A stretch of 64,000 nt of DNA, from the NCBI RefSeq assembly GCF_003349955.1, contig NZ_QLKQ01000004.1, positions 62,001 to 126,000 of the forward strand, given 5' to 3'. Numbering within the stretch: position 1 is the first letter of the stretch; each line of letters starts with the position of its first letter. Of this stretch, positions 53,087 to 62,155 are shown piece by piece. Under the pieces are notes generated by a model, which had not been told where the DNA came from, did no database searches, and saw nothing but the letters and a program-made list of their open reading frames with translations. Source of the stretch: Azospirillum brasilense. Its GTDB lineage: Bacteria > Pseudomonadota > Alphaproteobacteria > Azospirillales > Azospirillaceae. A program made the position numbers and the translations under genes.

Positions 53087-55465
53087 TCAGAGAGGCAGGC
53101 TGCCGACCGGCGTGCCGTCCGCCGTCTCGACGGACAGGGAGGTCCAGCGCGGCGCCCGGCCGCCGCTGCGGCTCACCGACAGCGAGGCCGCGTCCGTGCC
53201 GGTGACGGTCAGCAGGCAGACGAACTCGTCGCGGCACACGCTCTCCCCGTCGTCGTCGAACAGGGTCAGCGGGGCGTAGCCCTCCGGTCCGGGGAAGCAG
53301 CGGACGGTCAACGGACCCTCCGCCCAGGAGGGGGCGGGGCCGAGCGGCAGCAGCGTTCCCGCCCGGACGAAGGCCGGGGCCACGCCCAGCGGCGCCGCCA
53401 CGGTGACGCGCGCGCCGCCGTCGTAGCGTTGTCCGTCGCGCAGATCGTACCAGCCGCCGGGCACCGCCGGCAGCCAGACCTCCAGCTCGGTCCGGCCGGG
53501 GTCGAGGACCGGGGCGACGAGCAGCCGGTCGCCGACCATGGTGCTGTCCTCCTCCCCGTAGGCCTCGGGCTGGTCGGGGAAGTCGTAGAACAGCGGCCGC
53601 ATCACCGGTTCATGGTCGCGGTGCGCCCGCCACAGCAGCGTGTAGAGCAGCGGCACCAGCCGCTCGCGCCAGTCGAGCGCGGCCTTCACCTGGGGCAGCA
53701 GCTCCGGGTAGGTCCAGGGCTCGGTGACGCTGCCGTCGTCGTTCCAGGAATGGATGGTGAAGCGCGGCCACCACACCGCCTGCTCGATCCAGCGCATCAG
53801 CAGTTCCGGCTCCGGACGGGGACCGGCGAAGCCGCCCACGTCGTGGCCGTAGTCGAACAGGCCCGACAGGCTGAAGCCGTGGCCCATGCGCAGGTTCCAG
53901 CGCAGCGTCTTCCAGCTCGTCCGGTTGTCGCCCGACCAGGTCTGCACATAGCGCTGGAGGCCCGGCCCGCCGGAGCGCGAGATCAGGTAAGGGCGCTTGT
54001 CCGGCGCGTGCGCCACCTGGGCCAGATGCGAGGCGCGGATCATCAGATGGGTCTGCACCGGGCGCAGAGTCGCCATCGTGCCGCCATGGCCGTTGACGTC
54101 GCAGACCGCCGCGTCGTCCCAGATCTCGAACTCGTTGTTGTCGTTCCAGGTCGAGCCGATGCCGCGCTCCAGCAGCTCCTTCGTGACGTTCGCCATCCAC
54201 CAGCGCGTGGTCGCCGGGTTGGTGAAGTCGAGATAGGCGCCGTCGCCGCCCCAGAACTGGGTGATCTGCGGGGCGTCCGGGGCGTCGCTGTCGCGCACGA
54301 AGCCGCCGAAGCCCTGGACCTCGGCGAATTTCGGATGGTCGTCGAGCAGCGCCGGCTTGATGTTGGCGACGAGATGGACGCCGGCCTCGGCGAACTTGGC
54401 GGTGACCGCCTCCGGCTCGGGGAACTTGTCGCGGTTCCAGTGGAAGACGTAGCGCTTGTCGCCGATCATCGTGTAGCCGGACGACATCTGGAACGAGCCG
54501 CAGGGCAGGCCGTGCTCCTTCAGCGCGTCGAGGAATCCCAGCAGCCGCACCCCGGCGTCCGGCGCGTCGGTGTACTGCATGGTCGACCCGGAATAGCTGA
54601 TCGCCCAGCGCGGCCGGAAGGAGGTGCGGCCGGTCAGGGCGGTGAAGTTCGCCACGACCTGCGGGATGCTCGGCCCGAACAGGACGTAGCAGTCGAGGTC
54701 GCCGTCCGACGCCTCGAAGCGGATGAAGTCGCCGTGGTAGGCGTCGATGGTCTGGCCCAGATCGAAAAGGCCGCGCGACAGGTTGTCGTAGAAGACGCCG
54801 ACCGCCGCCCCGCCGCGCTCCGGCCGCACGCTGAGGCAGAAGGGGATGTGTTTGTAGAGCGGGTCGCTGGTCTCGGCGTCGTAGCCGAGCGCGTCGGTCG
54901 TCCCCATGGCGAGACGCCGGCCGCGCTTGTCGGTGCCGCCGCTCTTGTCGCCGAAGCCGTGGTAGCGCTCCCCGGCGTGGCTGACCAGATGGTGGGCGAA
55001 GCGGGGGGAGCGGTCGTCGAACAGGTAGGGTTGGGTCGGCCGGTCGGCCAGGACGAGGCGCCAGCCGTCGCCCTCCGCCGCCGGCTCGTACCAGCGCAGC
55101 GCCAGGGGCGCGCGCTGGACGACGACGCGCCAGCCGGGGGTGGTGATCGTGACGCTGTCGGCGCTTTCCTCGATCGCCGCCGGAGTGCCGGGGAAGCCGG
55201 TCAGGTCGCGGCGGTCGCGCCCGTCGATGGGGTCGGCCAGCGCGGGGTCGGTCTGGCCCGACAGCTCGGGCGCCAGCGACCAGGTGCGCGGGGCGCGCAG
55301 CCCGGCGGGCCGCTCGATGAGGACGCGCGCCAGCGCCGGCCCCAGCGGGAACAGGGTCAGGCGGTAGCCGCGGTCGAGGTCGAAGGCGATTTCCCGGGGG
55401 CCGGCTTGCGCCCCGTCGCGGGATGGAGCGGGCGCAACGAGGGAGGCGCCGGTCAGCGTGCGCAT
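53087..55465 (-). CDS. Glycoside hydrolase family 31 alpha-glucosidase-like enzyme
   Basis: 792-aa GH31 enzyme, probably cytoplasmic since no signal peptide is seen. The start at 55465 has AGGAG 10 nt upstream; ATG 55495 lacks a site. The N-terminal beta-sandwich leads to the barrel with RPRWAISYSGSTMQY, the nucleophile Asp in GIGSTWNDNNEFEIWDD (about 442), HLMIRASHLAQ, the acid/base region WSGDNRTSW and GHDVGGFAG, then the distal sandwich. It could be an alpha-glucosidase or an alpha-xylosidase; substrate is unknown. It is last in the TRAP operon. Confidence 0.9.
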   Translation of the reverse strand: MRTLTGASLVAPAPSRDGAQAGPREIAFDLDRGYRLTLFPLGPALARVLIERPAGLRAPRTWSLAPELSGQTDPALADPIDGRDRRDLTGFPGTPAAIEESADSVTITTPGWRVVVQRAPLALRWYEPAAEGDGWRLVLADRPTQPYLFDDRSPRFAHHLVSHAGERYHGFGDKSGGTDKRGRRLAMGTTDALGYDAETSDPLYKHIPFCLSVRPERGGAAVGVFYDNLSRGLFDLGQTIDAYHGDFIRFEASDGDLDCYVLFGPSIPQVVANFTALTGRTSFRPRWAISYSGSTMQYTDAPDAGVRLLGFLDALKEHGLPCGSFQMSSGYTMIGDKRYVFHWNRDKFPEPEAVTAKFAEAGVHLVANIKPALLDDHPKFAEVQGFGGFVRDSDAPDAPQITQFWGGDGAYLDFTNPATTRWWMANVTKELLERGIGSTWNDNNEFEIWDDAAVCDVNGHGGTMATLRPVQTHLMIRASHLAQVAHAPDKRPYLISRSGGPGLQRYVQTWSGDNRTSWKTLRWNLRMGHGFSLSGLFDYGHDVGGFAGPRPEPELLMRWIEQAVWWPRFTIHSWNDDGSVTEPWTYPELLPQVKAALDWRERLVPLLYTLLWRAHRDHEPVMRPLFYDFPDQPEAYGEEDSTMVGDRLLVAPVLDPGRTELEVWLPAVPGGWYDLRDGQRYDGGARVTVAAPLGVAPAFVRAGTLLPLGPAPSWAEGPLTVRCFPGPEGYAPLTLFDDDGESVCRDEFVCLLTVTGTDAASLSVSRSGGRAPRWTSLSVETADGTPVGSLPL

Positions 55466-55508
55466 GGCGCGTGAACTCCTGACGTCATGAGACATGAGGT
55501 TTAGGGGG

Positions 55509-55536
55509 AGCCGGGGCCCAGGGGCGGAACCCGGCT
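55509..55536. terminator. Hairpin between dctM-like and GH31 genes
   Basis: AGCCGGG (55509-55515) and CCCGGCT (55530-55536) form a 7-bp stem inside the 81-nt gap between the TRAP permease and GH31 genes. It may reduce but not abolish read-through. Confidence 0.45.
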
Positions 55537-55546
55537 TGAGTCCCGC

Positions 55547-56848
55547 TTACTTGATGAGGCCGAACAGGCTGGGCAGCCAGAGCGACAGGCCGGGCACGTA
55601 GGTGACGATCAGCAGCGCCGCCGTGCTCCAGGCGAAGAGGGGGATCAGCGGCCGGATCACCTGCTCGATCGACACGCGCGCCACGGCGCAGCCGATGAAC
55701 AGGGCGCTGCCGGTCGGCGGCGAGACGATGCCGAGCGACAGGTTGAACACCAGGATCACCCCGAAATGCACCGGATCCACCCCCAGCTCCACCAGCACCG
55801 GCAGGAAGATCGGCGTGAAGATCAGGATGCCCGGCGTGATGTCGAGGAAGGTGCCCATCAGCAGCAGCACGATGTTGACCAGCAGCAGGGCGATGATCCA
55901 GTTGCCGGACACCGACTGCACCCAGTCGCCGATGATCTGCGGAATCTCGGCCAGCGACATCACGTAGGCCATCGCCATGGAGGTGCCGACCATCAGCGCC
56001 ACCACCGCCGTCGCCACGATGGTGTCGATCAGGATCTGCATGATGTCGTCCAGCGACAGCTCCCGATAGGCGAGCGCCAGGGCGAGCGCGTAGACGACGG
56101 CGATGGCCGATCCCTCGGTCGCGGTGAAGATGCCGCCGACGATGCCGCCGATCACCACCACGATCAGCCCCAGGCTGGGCAGGGCGGACAGCATGGCGCG
56201 CGAGGACTGGGACAGGGTCGGGGAGGGCAGGCGGGCGTAGCCGCGCTTCTTCGCCATGATCCAGGCCGGGATCATCACCGACAGGCCGAGCAGGATGCCC
56301 GGCAGGTAGCCGGCGACGAACAGCGCCGCGATGGAGGTGCCGCCCGACACCAGCGAATAGACGATGAAGGCGCCCGACGGCGGGATCAGCAGGCCGGTGA
56401 TGCAGGAGGAGATGTTGACCGCCGCGGTGTAGCTGCGGTCGTAGCCGGCCTTGTCCATGGCCGGCTGCATGGTGCCGCCGATGGCCGAGGCGGCGGCCAC
56501 CGCCGACCCCGACACGCAGCCGAACATCATGTTGGCGAGGATGGTGATCTGCGCCAGCGGTCCGGGCATCCAGCCGACGAAGACCTTGGCGCAGTCGATC
56601 AGGCGGCGGGCGATGCCGCCCCGGTTCATGATCGAGCCGGCCATGAAGAAGAAGGGGATCGCCAGCAGCGCGAAGCTGTCCAGGCCGGTGGCGATGCGCT
56701 GCGCCGTCACCGAGATCGCCGGCAGCGGCGGCATGATGGTCAGCAGCGCCGTGATCGAGGCGAGCCCGGTGGCATAGGAGATGGGAACGCCGAAGGCCAG
56801 AAAGGCGACGAAGGCGGCGCTGAGGACGAGGGCGGGGGAGAAGTCCAT
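55547..56848 (-). CDS. TRAP transporter large permease (DctM-like)
   Basis: 433-aa, twelve-helix DctM-family permease: MDFSPALVLSAAFVAFLAFGVPISYATGLAS, then FFMAGSIMNRGGIARRLIDCAKVFVGWMPGPL and LIPPSGAFIVYSLVSGGTSIAALFVAGYLPG, and C-terminal DITPGILIFTPIFLPVLVELGVDPVHFGVILVFNLSLGIVSPP. It moves a sugar acid or similar organic acid with Na+. It is preceded by two strong hairpins after the dctQ stop. Confidence 0.93.
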   Translation of the reverse strand: MDFSPALVLSAAFVAFLAFGVPISYATGLASITALLTIMPPLPAISVTAQRIATGLDSFALLAIPFFFMAGSIMNRGGIARRLIDCAKVFVGWMPGPLAQITILANMMFGCVSGSAVAAASAIGGTMQPAMDKAGYDRSYTAAVNISSCITGLLIPPSGAFIVYSLVSGGTSIAALFVAGYLPGILLGLSVMIPAWIMAKKRGYARLPSPTLSQSSRAMLSALPSLGLIVVVIGGIVGGIFTATEGSAIAVVYALALALAYRELSLDDIMQILIDTIVATAVVALMVGTSMAMAYVMSLAEIPQIIGDWVQSVSGNWIIALLLVNIVLLLMGTFLDITPGILIFTPIFLPVLVELGVDPVHFGVILVFNLSLGIVSPPTGSALFIGCAVARVSIEQVIRPLIPLFAWSTAALLIVTYVPGLSLWLPSLFGLIK

Positions 56849-56922
56849 GGCTGCGTTTCCGCGACGGAAGGGGTGGGCGTCATACCGACGGCACCTGAAG
56901 GCGCCGCCGGCATGACCCTCTC

Positions 56923-56994
56923 GATCAATGCCAAGGCATTGATCTGCCGGGTTTCACGGCTGGAAAATGATGGAAGTGATCATTGTCCAGCCGT
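56923..56994 (-). repeat. Two strong hairpins between dctQ- and dctM-like genes
   Basis: GATCAATGCC/GGCATTGATC (56923-56944) is a perfect 10-bp stem around AA; immediately beside it 56956-56971 pairs with 56979-56994 (15 of 16, loop of 7), starting 2 nt after the dctQ stop. No T-run. They split a TRAP operon whose permease pair must be made in equal amounts, which is unusual. Confidence 0.7.
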
Positions 56995-56995
56995 A

Positions 56996-57505
56996 TCAGT
57001 CGAGCGAGACGGCGTGGCTGGTCACGCCCGGCCCTTCGCGCAGGCTCTCCATCAGGGCGATGACCATGTAGATCAGGGTCAGCACGCCGGACAGCGGGAT
57101 CACCGCGTAGACCATCCACATCGGCAGCTGGAGCGCCGGCGTGACTTGGCCGAGCGTGCGCGCCTTGTCCACCAGCAGCCAGCCGCCGCCGCACAGGATC
57201 GTCACGGTGAACAGGGCGACCAGCGCCGCGATGGCGATCTCGACGCCGCACCGCGGCCGGGCCGGCAGAAGGTCCACCAGCCCGGTGATGGCGATGTGGC
57301 CGCGCTTGCCCAGCACATAGGCCGAGCCCAGCAGGCTGACCCAGATGAAGGCGAAGCGGGCGATCTCGTCCGTCGCCGACGTCGAGACGTTGAGCGCGTA
57401 GCGGGCGACGACCTGCCACACCACGCAGCCCAGCATGGCGACCGTCAGCGGGATCGTGATGGCGAGCACGAGGCGGTCGAGCGCGCGGTGGATGGATGCC
57501 AGCAT
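56996..57505 (-). CDS. TRAP transporter small permease (DctQ-like)
   Basis: 169-aa four-helix membrane protein, MLASIHRALDRLVLAITIPLTVAMLGCVVWQVVARYALN, with DEIARFAFIWVSLLGSAYVLGKRGHIAIT, the standard DctQ pattern. It pairs with DctM. It lies 41 nt downstream of the binding-protein gene and 147 nt upstream of dctM. Confidence 0.92.
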   Translation of the reverse strand: MLASIHRALDRLVLAITIPLTVAMLGCVVWQVVARYALNVSTSATDEIARFAFIWVSLLGSAYVLGKRGHIAITGLVDLLPARPRCGVEIAIAALVALFTVTILCGGGWLLVDKARTLGQVTPALQLPMWMVYAVIPLSGVLTLIYMVIALMESLREGPGVTSHAVSLD

Positions 57506-57546
57506 GGGGGCGCTCCTCTGTTTCGACGCGGCGGGCGGGCGGGGTC

Positions 57547-58542
57547 TTACTTGACCGCCTGGATGCGGTCGGCGAGGGTGGCCAGCGCCGGGGTGGCCTT
57601 CAGGTCGTCGTACATGGGCTGCACCACCTGACGGTAGGCGGCCTTGTCGGCGTCGACGAACTTCACGCCCATCTTCGCCGCCTCGCCCTCGGCCTTCTCC
57701 AGCTCGGCCGCCCAGCGGGCGTTGTGGGCCTTGGCGCTGTCGCGGGCGGCCTGGCGCAGAAGCTCCTGCTGCTCCGGCTTCAGGCGGTCCAGCGTCGCGG
57801 TGGCGACCAGCACCACGTCGGGCACGCGGGTGTGCTCGTCGCGGGTGTAGACCTTCATCACCTCGCCGTGGCGGGCCAGCGTCAGGGCGGTCACGTTGTT
57901 CTCGGCCCCGTCGACGACGCCGGACTGCAGGGCCGTGTAGACCTCGCCCCAGGCCAGCGGGGTGGCGGTGGCGCCCAGCAGGTTGATCATGCGGGTGGCG
58001 ATCGGTCCGGGCTGGACGCGGACCTTCAGGCCCTTCAGATCCTCCGGCTTGGCCAGCGGCTTGTTGGCGTAGAAGCTGCGCGTGCCGTTGTCGTAATAGG
58101 CGAGACCGACGAAGGCCTTGGCGCGGCTGGAGGCCAGGACCTCGTCGCCCACCGCGCCCTCGACCACCTTGAAGAAATGGTCGTTGTCGCGGAACAGGAA
58201 GGGCATGTCGTAGACGCCGAAGCTCGGCTCGAAGGCGGCGAGCGGCGAGGCGTTGGCGTGCACGAGGTCGAGCGCGCCGTTCTGCATCTGCTCGATCAGT
58301 TCGCGCTGCTGGCCGAGCTGGCCGGCGGGGAACACCTTGATGTCCAGCTCGCCCTTGCTGCGCTCGCGCACCAGCTTGGCGAACTCGTCCAGCGAGACGT
58401 CCACCGGGTGGCCCTTAGCCAGCCCATGGCCGAGGCGCAGCGTGGTCTTGGCGGCGGCCGGGCCGGCGACGAGGGTCAGGCCCATGACGGCGGCGACGGC
58501 GGTGGCGAGAAGGGCGGCGTGACGACGGTTCAACGCGAACAT
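57547..58542 (-). CDS. TRAP substrate-binding protein (DctP-like)
   Basis: 331-aa periplasmic binding protein; signal peptide 1-31 (AGPAAA-KT). The start at 58542 has GGAGGAAC upstream; the open frame to 59271 is a shadow. LRLGHGLAKGHPVDVSLDEFAKLVRERSKGELDIKVFPAGQLG and the ligand-carboxylate Arg in LKGLKVRVQPGPIATRMINLLGATATPLAWGEVYTALQSGVVDGAENN are classic. The DctP arginine implies an acidic ligand; beside a beta-glucuronidase, a glucuronide or uronate is the likely cargo. Confidence 0.93.
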   Translation of the reverse strand: MFALNRRHAALLATAVAAVMGLTLVAGPAAAKTTLRLGHGLAKGHPVDVSLDEFAKLVRERSKGELDIKVFPAGQLGQQRELIEQMQNGALDLVHANASPLAAFEPSFGVYDMPFLFRDNDHFFKVVEGAVGDEVLASSRAKAFVGLAYYDNGTRSFYANKPLAKPEDLKGLKVRVQPGPIATRMINLLGATATPLAWGEVYTALQSGVVDGAENNVTALTLARHGEVMKVYTRDEHTRVPDVVLVATATLDRLKPEQQELLRQAARDSAKAHNARWAAELEKAEGEAAKMGVKFVDADKAAYRQVVQPMYDDLKATPALATLADRIQAVK

Positions 58543-58556
58543 GACGGTTCCTCCGG

Positions 58557-60401
58557 TTATCGTGATTTGGCTGAATCGGTGCGCGGCGATGCGGGCGCGT
58601 CGGCATCGGCCATCGCCCGGTAATGGTCCGCAAGGACGGCGAAGGCGCGCTTGCGGGTGGTCTTGTCCTCGGCGATCAGCCCCTTGCGGTTCCAGCCGCG
58701 CTGGAAGGCGGTCTGCCGCCGCTCGGTGCGGAAGTCGTAGAGAACCCAGGGGGTCATCCCGCGCACGTAGGGGGCGGTGGCGAGGATGGCGAGCTGCTCG
58801 CGGTAGACCGCCTCCTGGCAGTCCTCGGTGAAGAGGTCGCGCGGGCCGCCGCGCAAGCCCGCCACCGCGTCGGCGCCGAATTCGGAGATGATCACCGGCT
58901 TGCCGGGGGCGGAGTTGGCGAGCAGCCGGCGCAGCCCGTCGAAGGAGGGCTCGTACCAGCCGAAATACTCGTTGAGGCCGATCACGTCGAGATGGTCGGC
59001 CAGCCGGTCGGCGATGGCGAAGCGCTCGCGGTCGATCAGGCAGGCCGCCGTCACCAGCCGCGTCGGGTCCAGTTGGCGGGCCAGGGCGGCCAGCCGCGCC
59101 ATGAAGGACAGGCGGGCGTCGGTGTCGGCGTTCTCGTTGCCGACGCCCCACAGGATCGTGCTGGCCCGGTTGCGGTCGCGGGCGATCAGCTCGGCGAGCT
59201 GATTCGCGGCGTCCTCGTAGGTGTCGGGGTTGGCGAAGTCGATGGCCCAGTAGACGGGAATCTCCGACCACAGCATCAGCCCGACCTCGTCGGCGATGGC
59301 CGCCGCCCGCGGGTCGTGCGGGTAGTGGGCGAGCCGCAGGAAGTTGCAGCCCAGCGCCTTGGCGTCGGCGTAGCGGCGACGGATGTCCGCCTCGTCGCTG
59401 GTCTTGCCGAGCGTGAGGTCGTCCTCATGGACCGAGACGCCGCGCAGCGTGATGTCGCGCCCGTTGAGGAGGATGCGCTCGCCCGCCACGGCGATCTCAC
59501 GGAAACCGACGCGGTCGGCCACGCAATCGCTGCCGAAGCGCAGGGTGACGCCGTAGAGGCGCGGCGAGTCCGGAGACCACAGCTCCGGGGCGAGGTCGAA
59601 CTCCACCCGCCCGCGCCCGGCCGTGACGGGGATGGGGGAGGGCGGCAGCAGCCCGTCGATGGCGACGGTGGCGGTGCCGTCCACCGGGTCGGACAGGGTG
59701 ACGTCCACGGCGACGCGGCGGAAGCCGCTGCTCGGCACCAGAGCCACGCCGAAGTCCCGGATGAACAGCGCGGGCAGCCGCAGCAGGGCGACGGAGCGGT
59801 AGAGGCCGCCGTAGTTGAACCAGTCGGTGTGGCGCATCGGCACCCGGTCGGTCCGGCGCGCGTTGTCGACCTGGATCTGGAGACGGTTGGGGCCGGGGCG
59901 CAGATGCCCGGTCAGCTCGACGCAGAAGGGCGTCGAGGCGCCGCGGTGCGCGCCGAGGAACTGACCGTTCAGGAAGACGCGCGCCTCATAGGCGGCGGCG
60001 CCGATGTGCAGGACGGTGCGTTCCCCGGCCTCGCCGGGTGTGTGGTCCAGCGTCCGCGTGTACCAGACGCCGCCCTCGTAATGCCGCCACTCCGGGCGCA
60101 GCATGTTCCAGCAGGCGGGGACCGGGGCGGTCTGCCACGCGCCGTCGTCGTAATCGCGCGGGGCGGTCCACTCCGAGGCCGGCACCGGCTCGTCGGCGTA
60201 CCATGCCTGGCGCAGCCCCTCGTCGTGGGGGTCGATGGCGAAGCACCAGTCGCCGTCCAGCGACTCGACGGCACGCCCGGCGACGGTCACCAGGGCCGCG
60301 GCGTCCACCCGCCCGCGGGCGAAGGCGTCGGCGTAAGCTTCGTCATGAAGATGGTCGTAAGGGTCAACGACCGTGGCGCGGTCGGCGCCTTCGGCTGTCA
60401 T
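58557..60401 (-). CDS. uidA: Beta-glucuronidase, GH2
   Basis: 614-aa GH2 enzyme. The start at 60401 has a GAGAGGAC site; the frame extends to 60497 without one. Sugar-binding and sandwich domains precede the barrel. The acid/base Glu is in GVGNEN (about 423) and the nucleophile Glu in ISEFGADAV (about 507). Asn571-x-Lys573 in WNRKG matches the NxK motif (Asn566/Lys568 in E. coli) that recognises the glucuronate carboxylate, distinguishing it from beta-galactosidases. No signal peptide, so the TRAP system must import the glucuronide first. First gene of the LacI-controlled operon. Confidence 0.9.
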   Translation of the reverse strand: MTAEGADRATVVDPYDHLHDEAYADAFARGRVDAAALVTVAGRAVESLDGDWCFAIDPHDEGLRQAWYADEPVPASEWTAPRDYDDGAWQTAPVPACWNMLRPEWRHYEGGVWYTRTLDHTPGEAGERTVLHIGAAAYEARVFLNGQFLGAHRGASTPFCVELTGHLRPGPNRLQIQVDNARRTDRVPMRHTDWFNYGGLYRSVALLRLPALFIRDFGVALVPSSGFRRVAVDVTLSDPVDGTATVAIDGLLPPSPIPVTAGRGRVEFDLAPELWSPDSPRLYGVTLRFGSDCVADRVGFREIAVAGERILLNGRDITLRGVSVHEDDLTLGKTSDEADIRRRYADAKALGCNFLRLAHYPHDPRAAAIADEVGLMLWSEIPVYWAIDFANPDTYEDAANQLAELIARDRNRASTILWGVGNENADTDARLSFMARLAALARQLDPTRLVTAACLIDRERFAIADRLADHLDVIGLNEYFGWYEPSFDGLRRLLANSAPGKPVIISEFGADAVAGLRGGPRDLFTEDCQEAVYREQLAILATAPYVRGMTPWVLYDFRTERRQTAFQRGWNRKGLIAEDKTTRKRAFAVLADHYRAMADADAPASPRTDSAKSR

Positions 60402-60499
60402 GAGCGTCCTCTCCCTCGTCTTTTTTCCGCGCCCGCCTCGTGGAGGGGCGTGGTGGGCCATTCGTCCGTCCCTCGGCGTCGATAGCGATATCACCACCG

Positions 60500-60517
60500 A
60501 GGGAAATCGATTACCCT
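60500..60517. promoter_or_regulatory. LacI-family operator
   Basis: AGGGAAATCGATTACCCT (60500-60517) is a 16-of-18 symmetric dyad with the central CG pair typical of LacI/GalR operators. It lies between divergent uidA (60401) and lacI-type (60607) genes. A second CG-centred element, GATAGCGATATC, at 60481-60492 may be another half. Confidence 0.72.
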
Positions 60518-60606
60518 TGCCGAAACAATAGGCGGGCGTGCATCTCTACGCAACCGGTTTTCACGCCGCCGCCCACCGCCAACCCTCTTGCGCAGACCGA
60601 GGTGCC

Positions 60607-61695
60607 ATGCCCCCGCCAGCCGACCGCAAGCGCGCCTCGCGCACGGAGCGCGCGTCGCTCGCCCCGTCGCTCGCCCAGGTGGCGGCCCGCGCCGGGGTGT
60701 CGGTCGCCACCGCCTCGCGCGTCATCAACGGCGTCGCCAACAAGGCGACGGAGGAGACGGCGGAGCGGGTGCGGACGGCGATCCGCGAGCTGGGCTATCG
60801 GCCCGGCAGCGTCGGGCGGGCGCTGCGCCGCCGGGAGAGCCGCATCGTCGGCGTGCTGGCGGCGAATCTCGCCAACCCCTCGATGGCCGCCATCGCCTCG
60901 TCCATCGAATGGTCGCTGCGCGGGGAGGGGCTGGTGATGTCGCTGTGCGACACGCACGAGCGCGCCGACGTGCAGGACGAGTACATCCGCGAAATGCGCG
61001 CCCAGCTCGTCCGCGCGATGATCCTGGTGGGGGCGGTGGACAGCCCGGCGCTGGACGAGGCGCGGGCCGCCGGCGACACGCTGGTCTTCGTGAACCGCCC
61101 GGACCCCGGCGACCCGTCCTCGCCCTATGTCGGGCTCGACAACGCGGGGGCCGGGGCGGAGATCGCCGACCGGCTCCTGGAACGCGGGGTGCGCCGCATC
61201 GGCGTCCTGCACGCCTCGCTGGACCGCACCGCCGGTCACTGGCGCCTGCTCGGCCTGTTCGACCGGCTGGCCGCGGCGGGGGTGGACACGGCGGCCATTC
61301 CCTGCGCCACCGGGCCGGGGCTGGATCACATCGTGGCCGGCTACCACGCCATGGGGACGATGCTGGAGCTTGCGGACCGCCCGCCGGTGATCGTCTGCCT
61401 GAGCGACCTGCTGGCCTACGGGGCCTATCGCCGCGCGCGGGAGGCCGGGCTGGCGGTGCCGGGCGACGTGGCCTTCTTCGGATTCGACGACAACCCGATC
61501 AACCCCTGGATCGCCGACTGGCTGAACTCGGTTCGTGTGCCGTCCGACCATTTCGGGCCGGCCATCGTGGGCATGCTGCACCGGCTCTGGGACGGGGAGG
61601 AGCGGCCGGACCCGCTTCTGCTGACCCATCAGCTGACCATCCGCAACCGGCGCCTGCCGGGCGAGACCGGGCCTGTTCCGCCGCGCGGCCCCTGA
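60607..61695 (+). CDS. LacI-family transcriptional repressor
   Basis: 362-aa regulator. ATG 60607 is preferred over 60538 because the latter precedes a stretch without family similarity and would read through the control region. HTH: LAPSLAQVAARAGVSVATASRVINGVANKATEETAERV, followed by hinge ELGYRPGSVGRALRRRESRIVGVL and a periplasmic-binding-like effector domain (VAFFGFDDNPINPWI, PAIVGML). Probably represses uidA-dctPQM-GH31 until an imported glucuronide or uronate binds. Confidence 0.92.
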   Translation: MPPPADRKRASRTERASLAPSLAQVAARAGVSVATASRVINGVANKATEETAERVRTAIRELGYRPGSVGRALRRRESRIVGVLAANLANPSMAAIASSIEWSLRGEGLVMSLCDTHERADVQDEYIREMRAQLVRAMILVGAVDSPALDEARAAGDTLVFVNRPDPGDPSSPYVGLDNAGAGAEIADRLLERGVRRIGVLHASLDRTAGHWRLLGLFDRLAAAGVDTAAIPCATGPGLDHIVAGYHAMGTMLELADRPPVIVCLSDLLAYGAYRRAREAGLAVPGDVAFFGFDDNPINPWIADWLNSVRVPSDHFGPAIVGMLHRLWDGEERPDPLLLTHQLTIRNRRLPGETGPVPPRGP

Positions 61696-61724
61696 CGCTG
61701 CCCCCTGACGCCGGCCCCTGACGC
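61689..61724 (+). repeat. Three 13-bp tandem repeats at the lacI-type gene end
   Basis: CCCCTGACGC occurs at 61689-61698, 61702-61711 and 61715-61724, period 13. The first copy contains the repressor stop codon. Possibly a slippage product; no function assigned. Confidence 0.6.
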
Positions 61725-62155
61725 CGGGAAGCCATTGTTCCGGGTGAGGCGGCCCCGTTTCCAGAACGGATTGGCGGCTGGGATACGCTTGGTCAGGGCC
61801 GGGTCAGCCGCCACTCCGATCCCATCCAGCGTGCCCCGGGAGGCGTCGTCCCGGGGCTTGGCGCCGAGCGTGGGCGGGCGCCATCGTGGTGATCTGATCC
61901 ACTTCCCGGCCCCGGTCGAGAGGCTGGAGAAGCACGGCCTGGTGAAACGGCTGTCGTGACCGGTGTTGACGGTGGCCGGCCGTGCCGCGCCAACCGAGCC
62001 GATCGTGGAGACTGGCTTGGAGACTTCTCCGCAAAAGATGCTACTATCGAATGGTTTCCTCTTCAGGTTGGTATTCAATCCATTTATATTGCCATTGGTT
62101 AAGGGGCGCGGCCGGGTCGTCTGGAAAATCCGGGTAGAATTATCGGAATGGTGGT
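61696..62155 (+). other. Gene-free region; GC drops from about 62030
   Basis: 460 nt in which I find no convincing gene. Open frames on both strands (for example 61735-61959 plus, 61629-62078 minus) lack ribosome sites and recognisable families. Base composition changes from GC-rich to clearly AT-richer after about 62030, including TTTATATT near 62084, possibly a -10 box for the next gene. A decayed mobile-element edge is possible but not shown. Confidence 0.4.

Noticed and set aside
53012..55474. An 820-codon plus-strand open frame opposite the GH31 gene
   Set aside because: Shadow of a gene with all GH31 catalytic motifs on the minus strand.
61689..61724. CRISPR-like repeat
   Set aside because: Three 10-bp repeats with 3-bp spacing are far too short for repeat-spacer structure and no cas gene is near.
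61735..62078. Short open frames on both strands after the LacI gene
   Set aside because: No ribosome sites, no family similarity, and they overlap each other; treated as non-coding.
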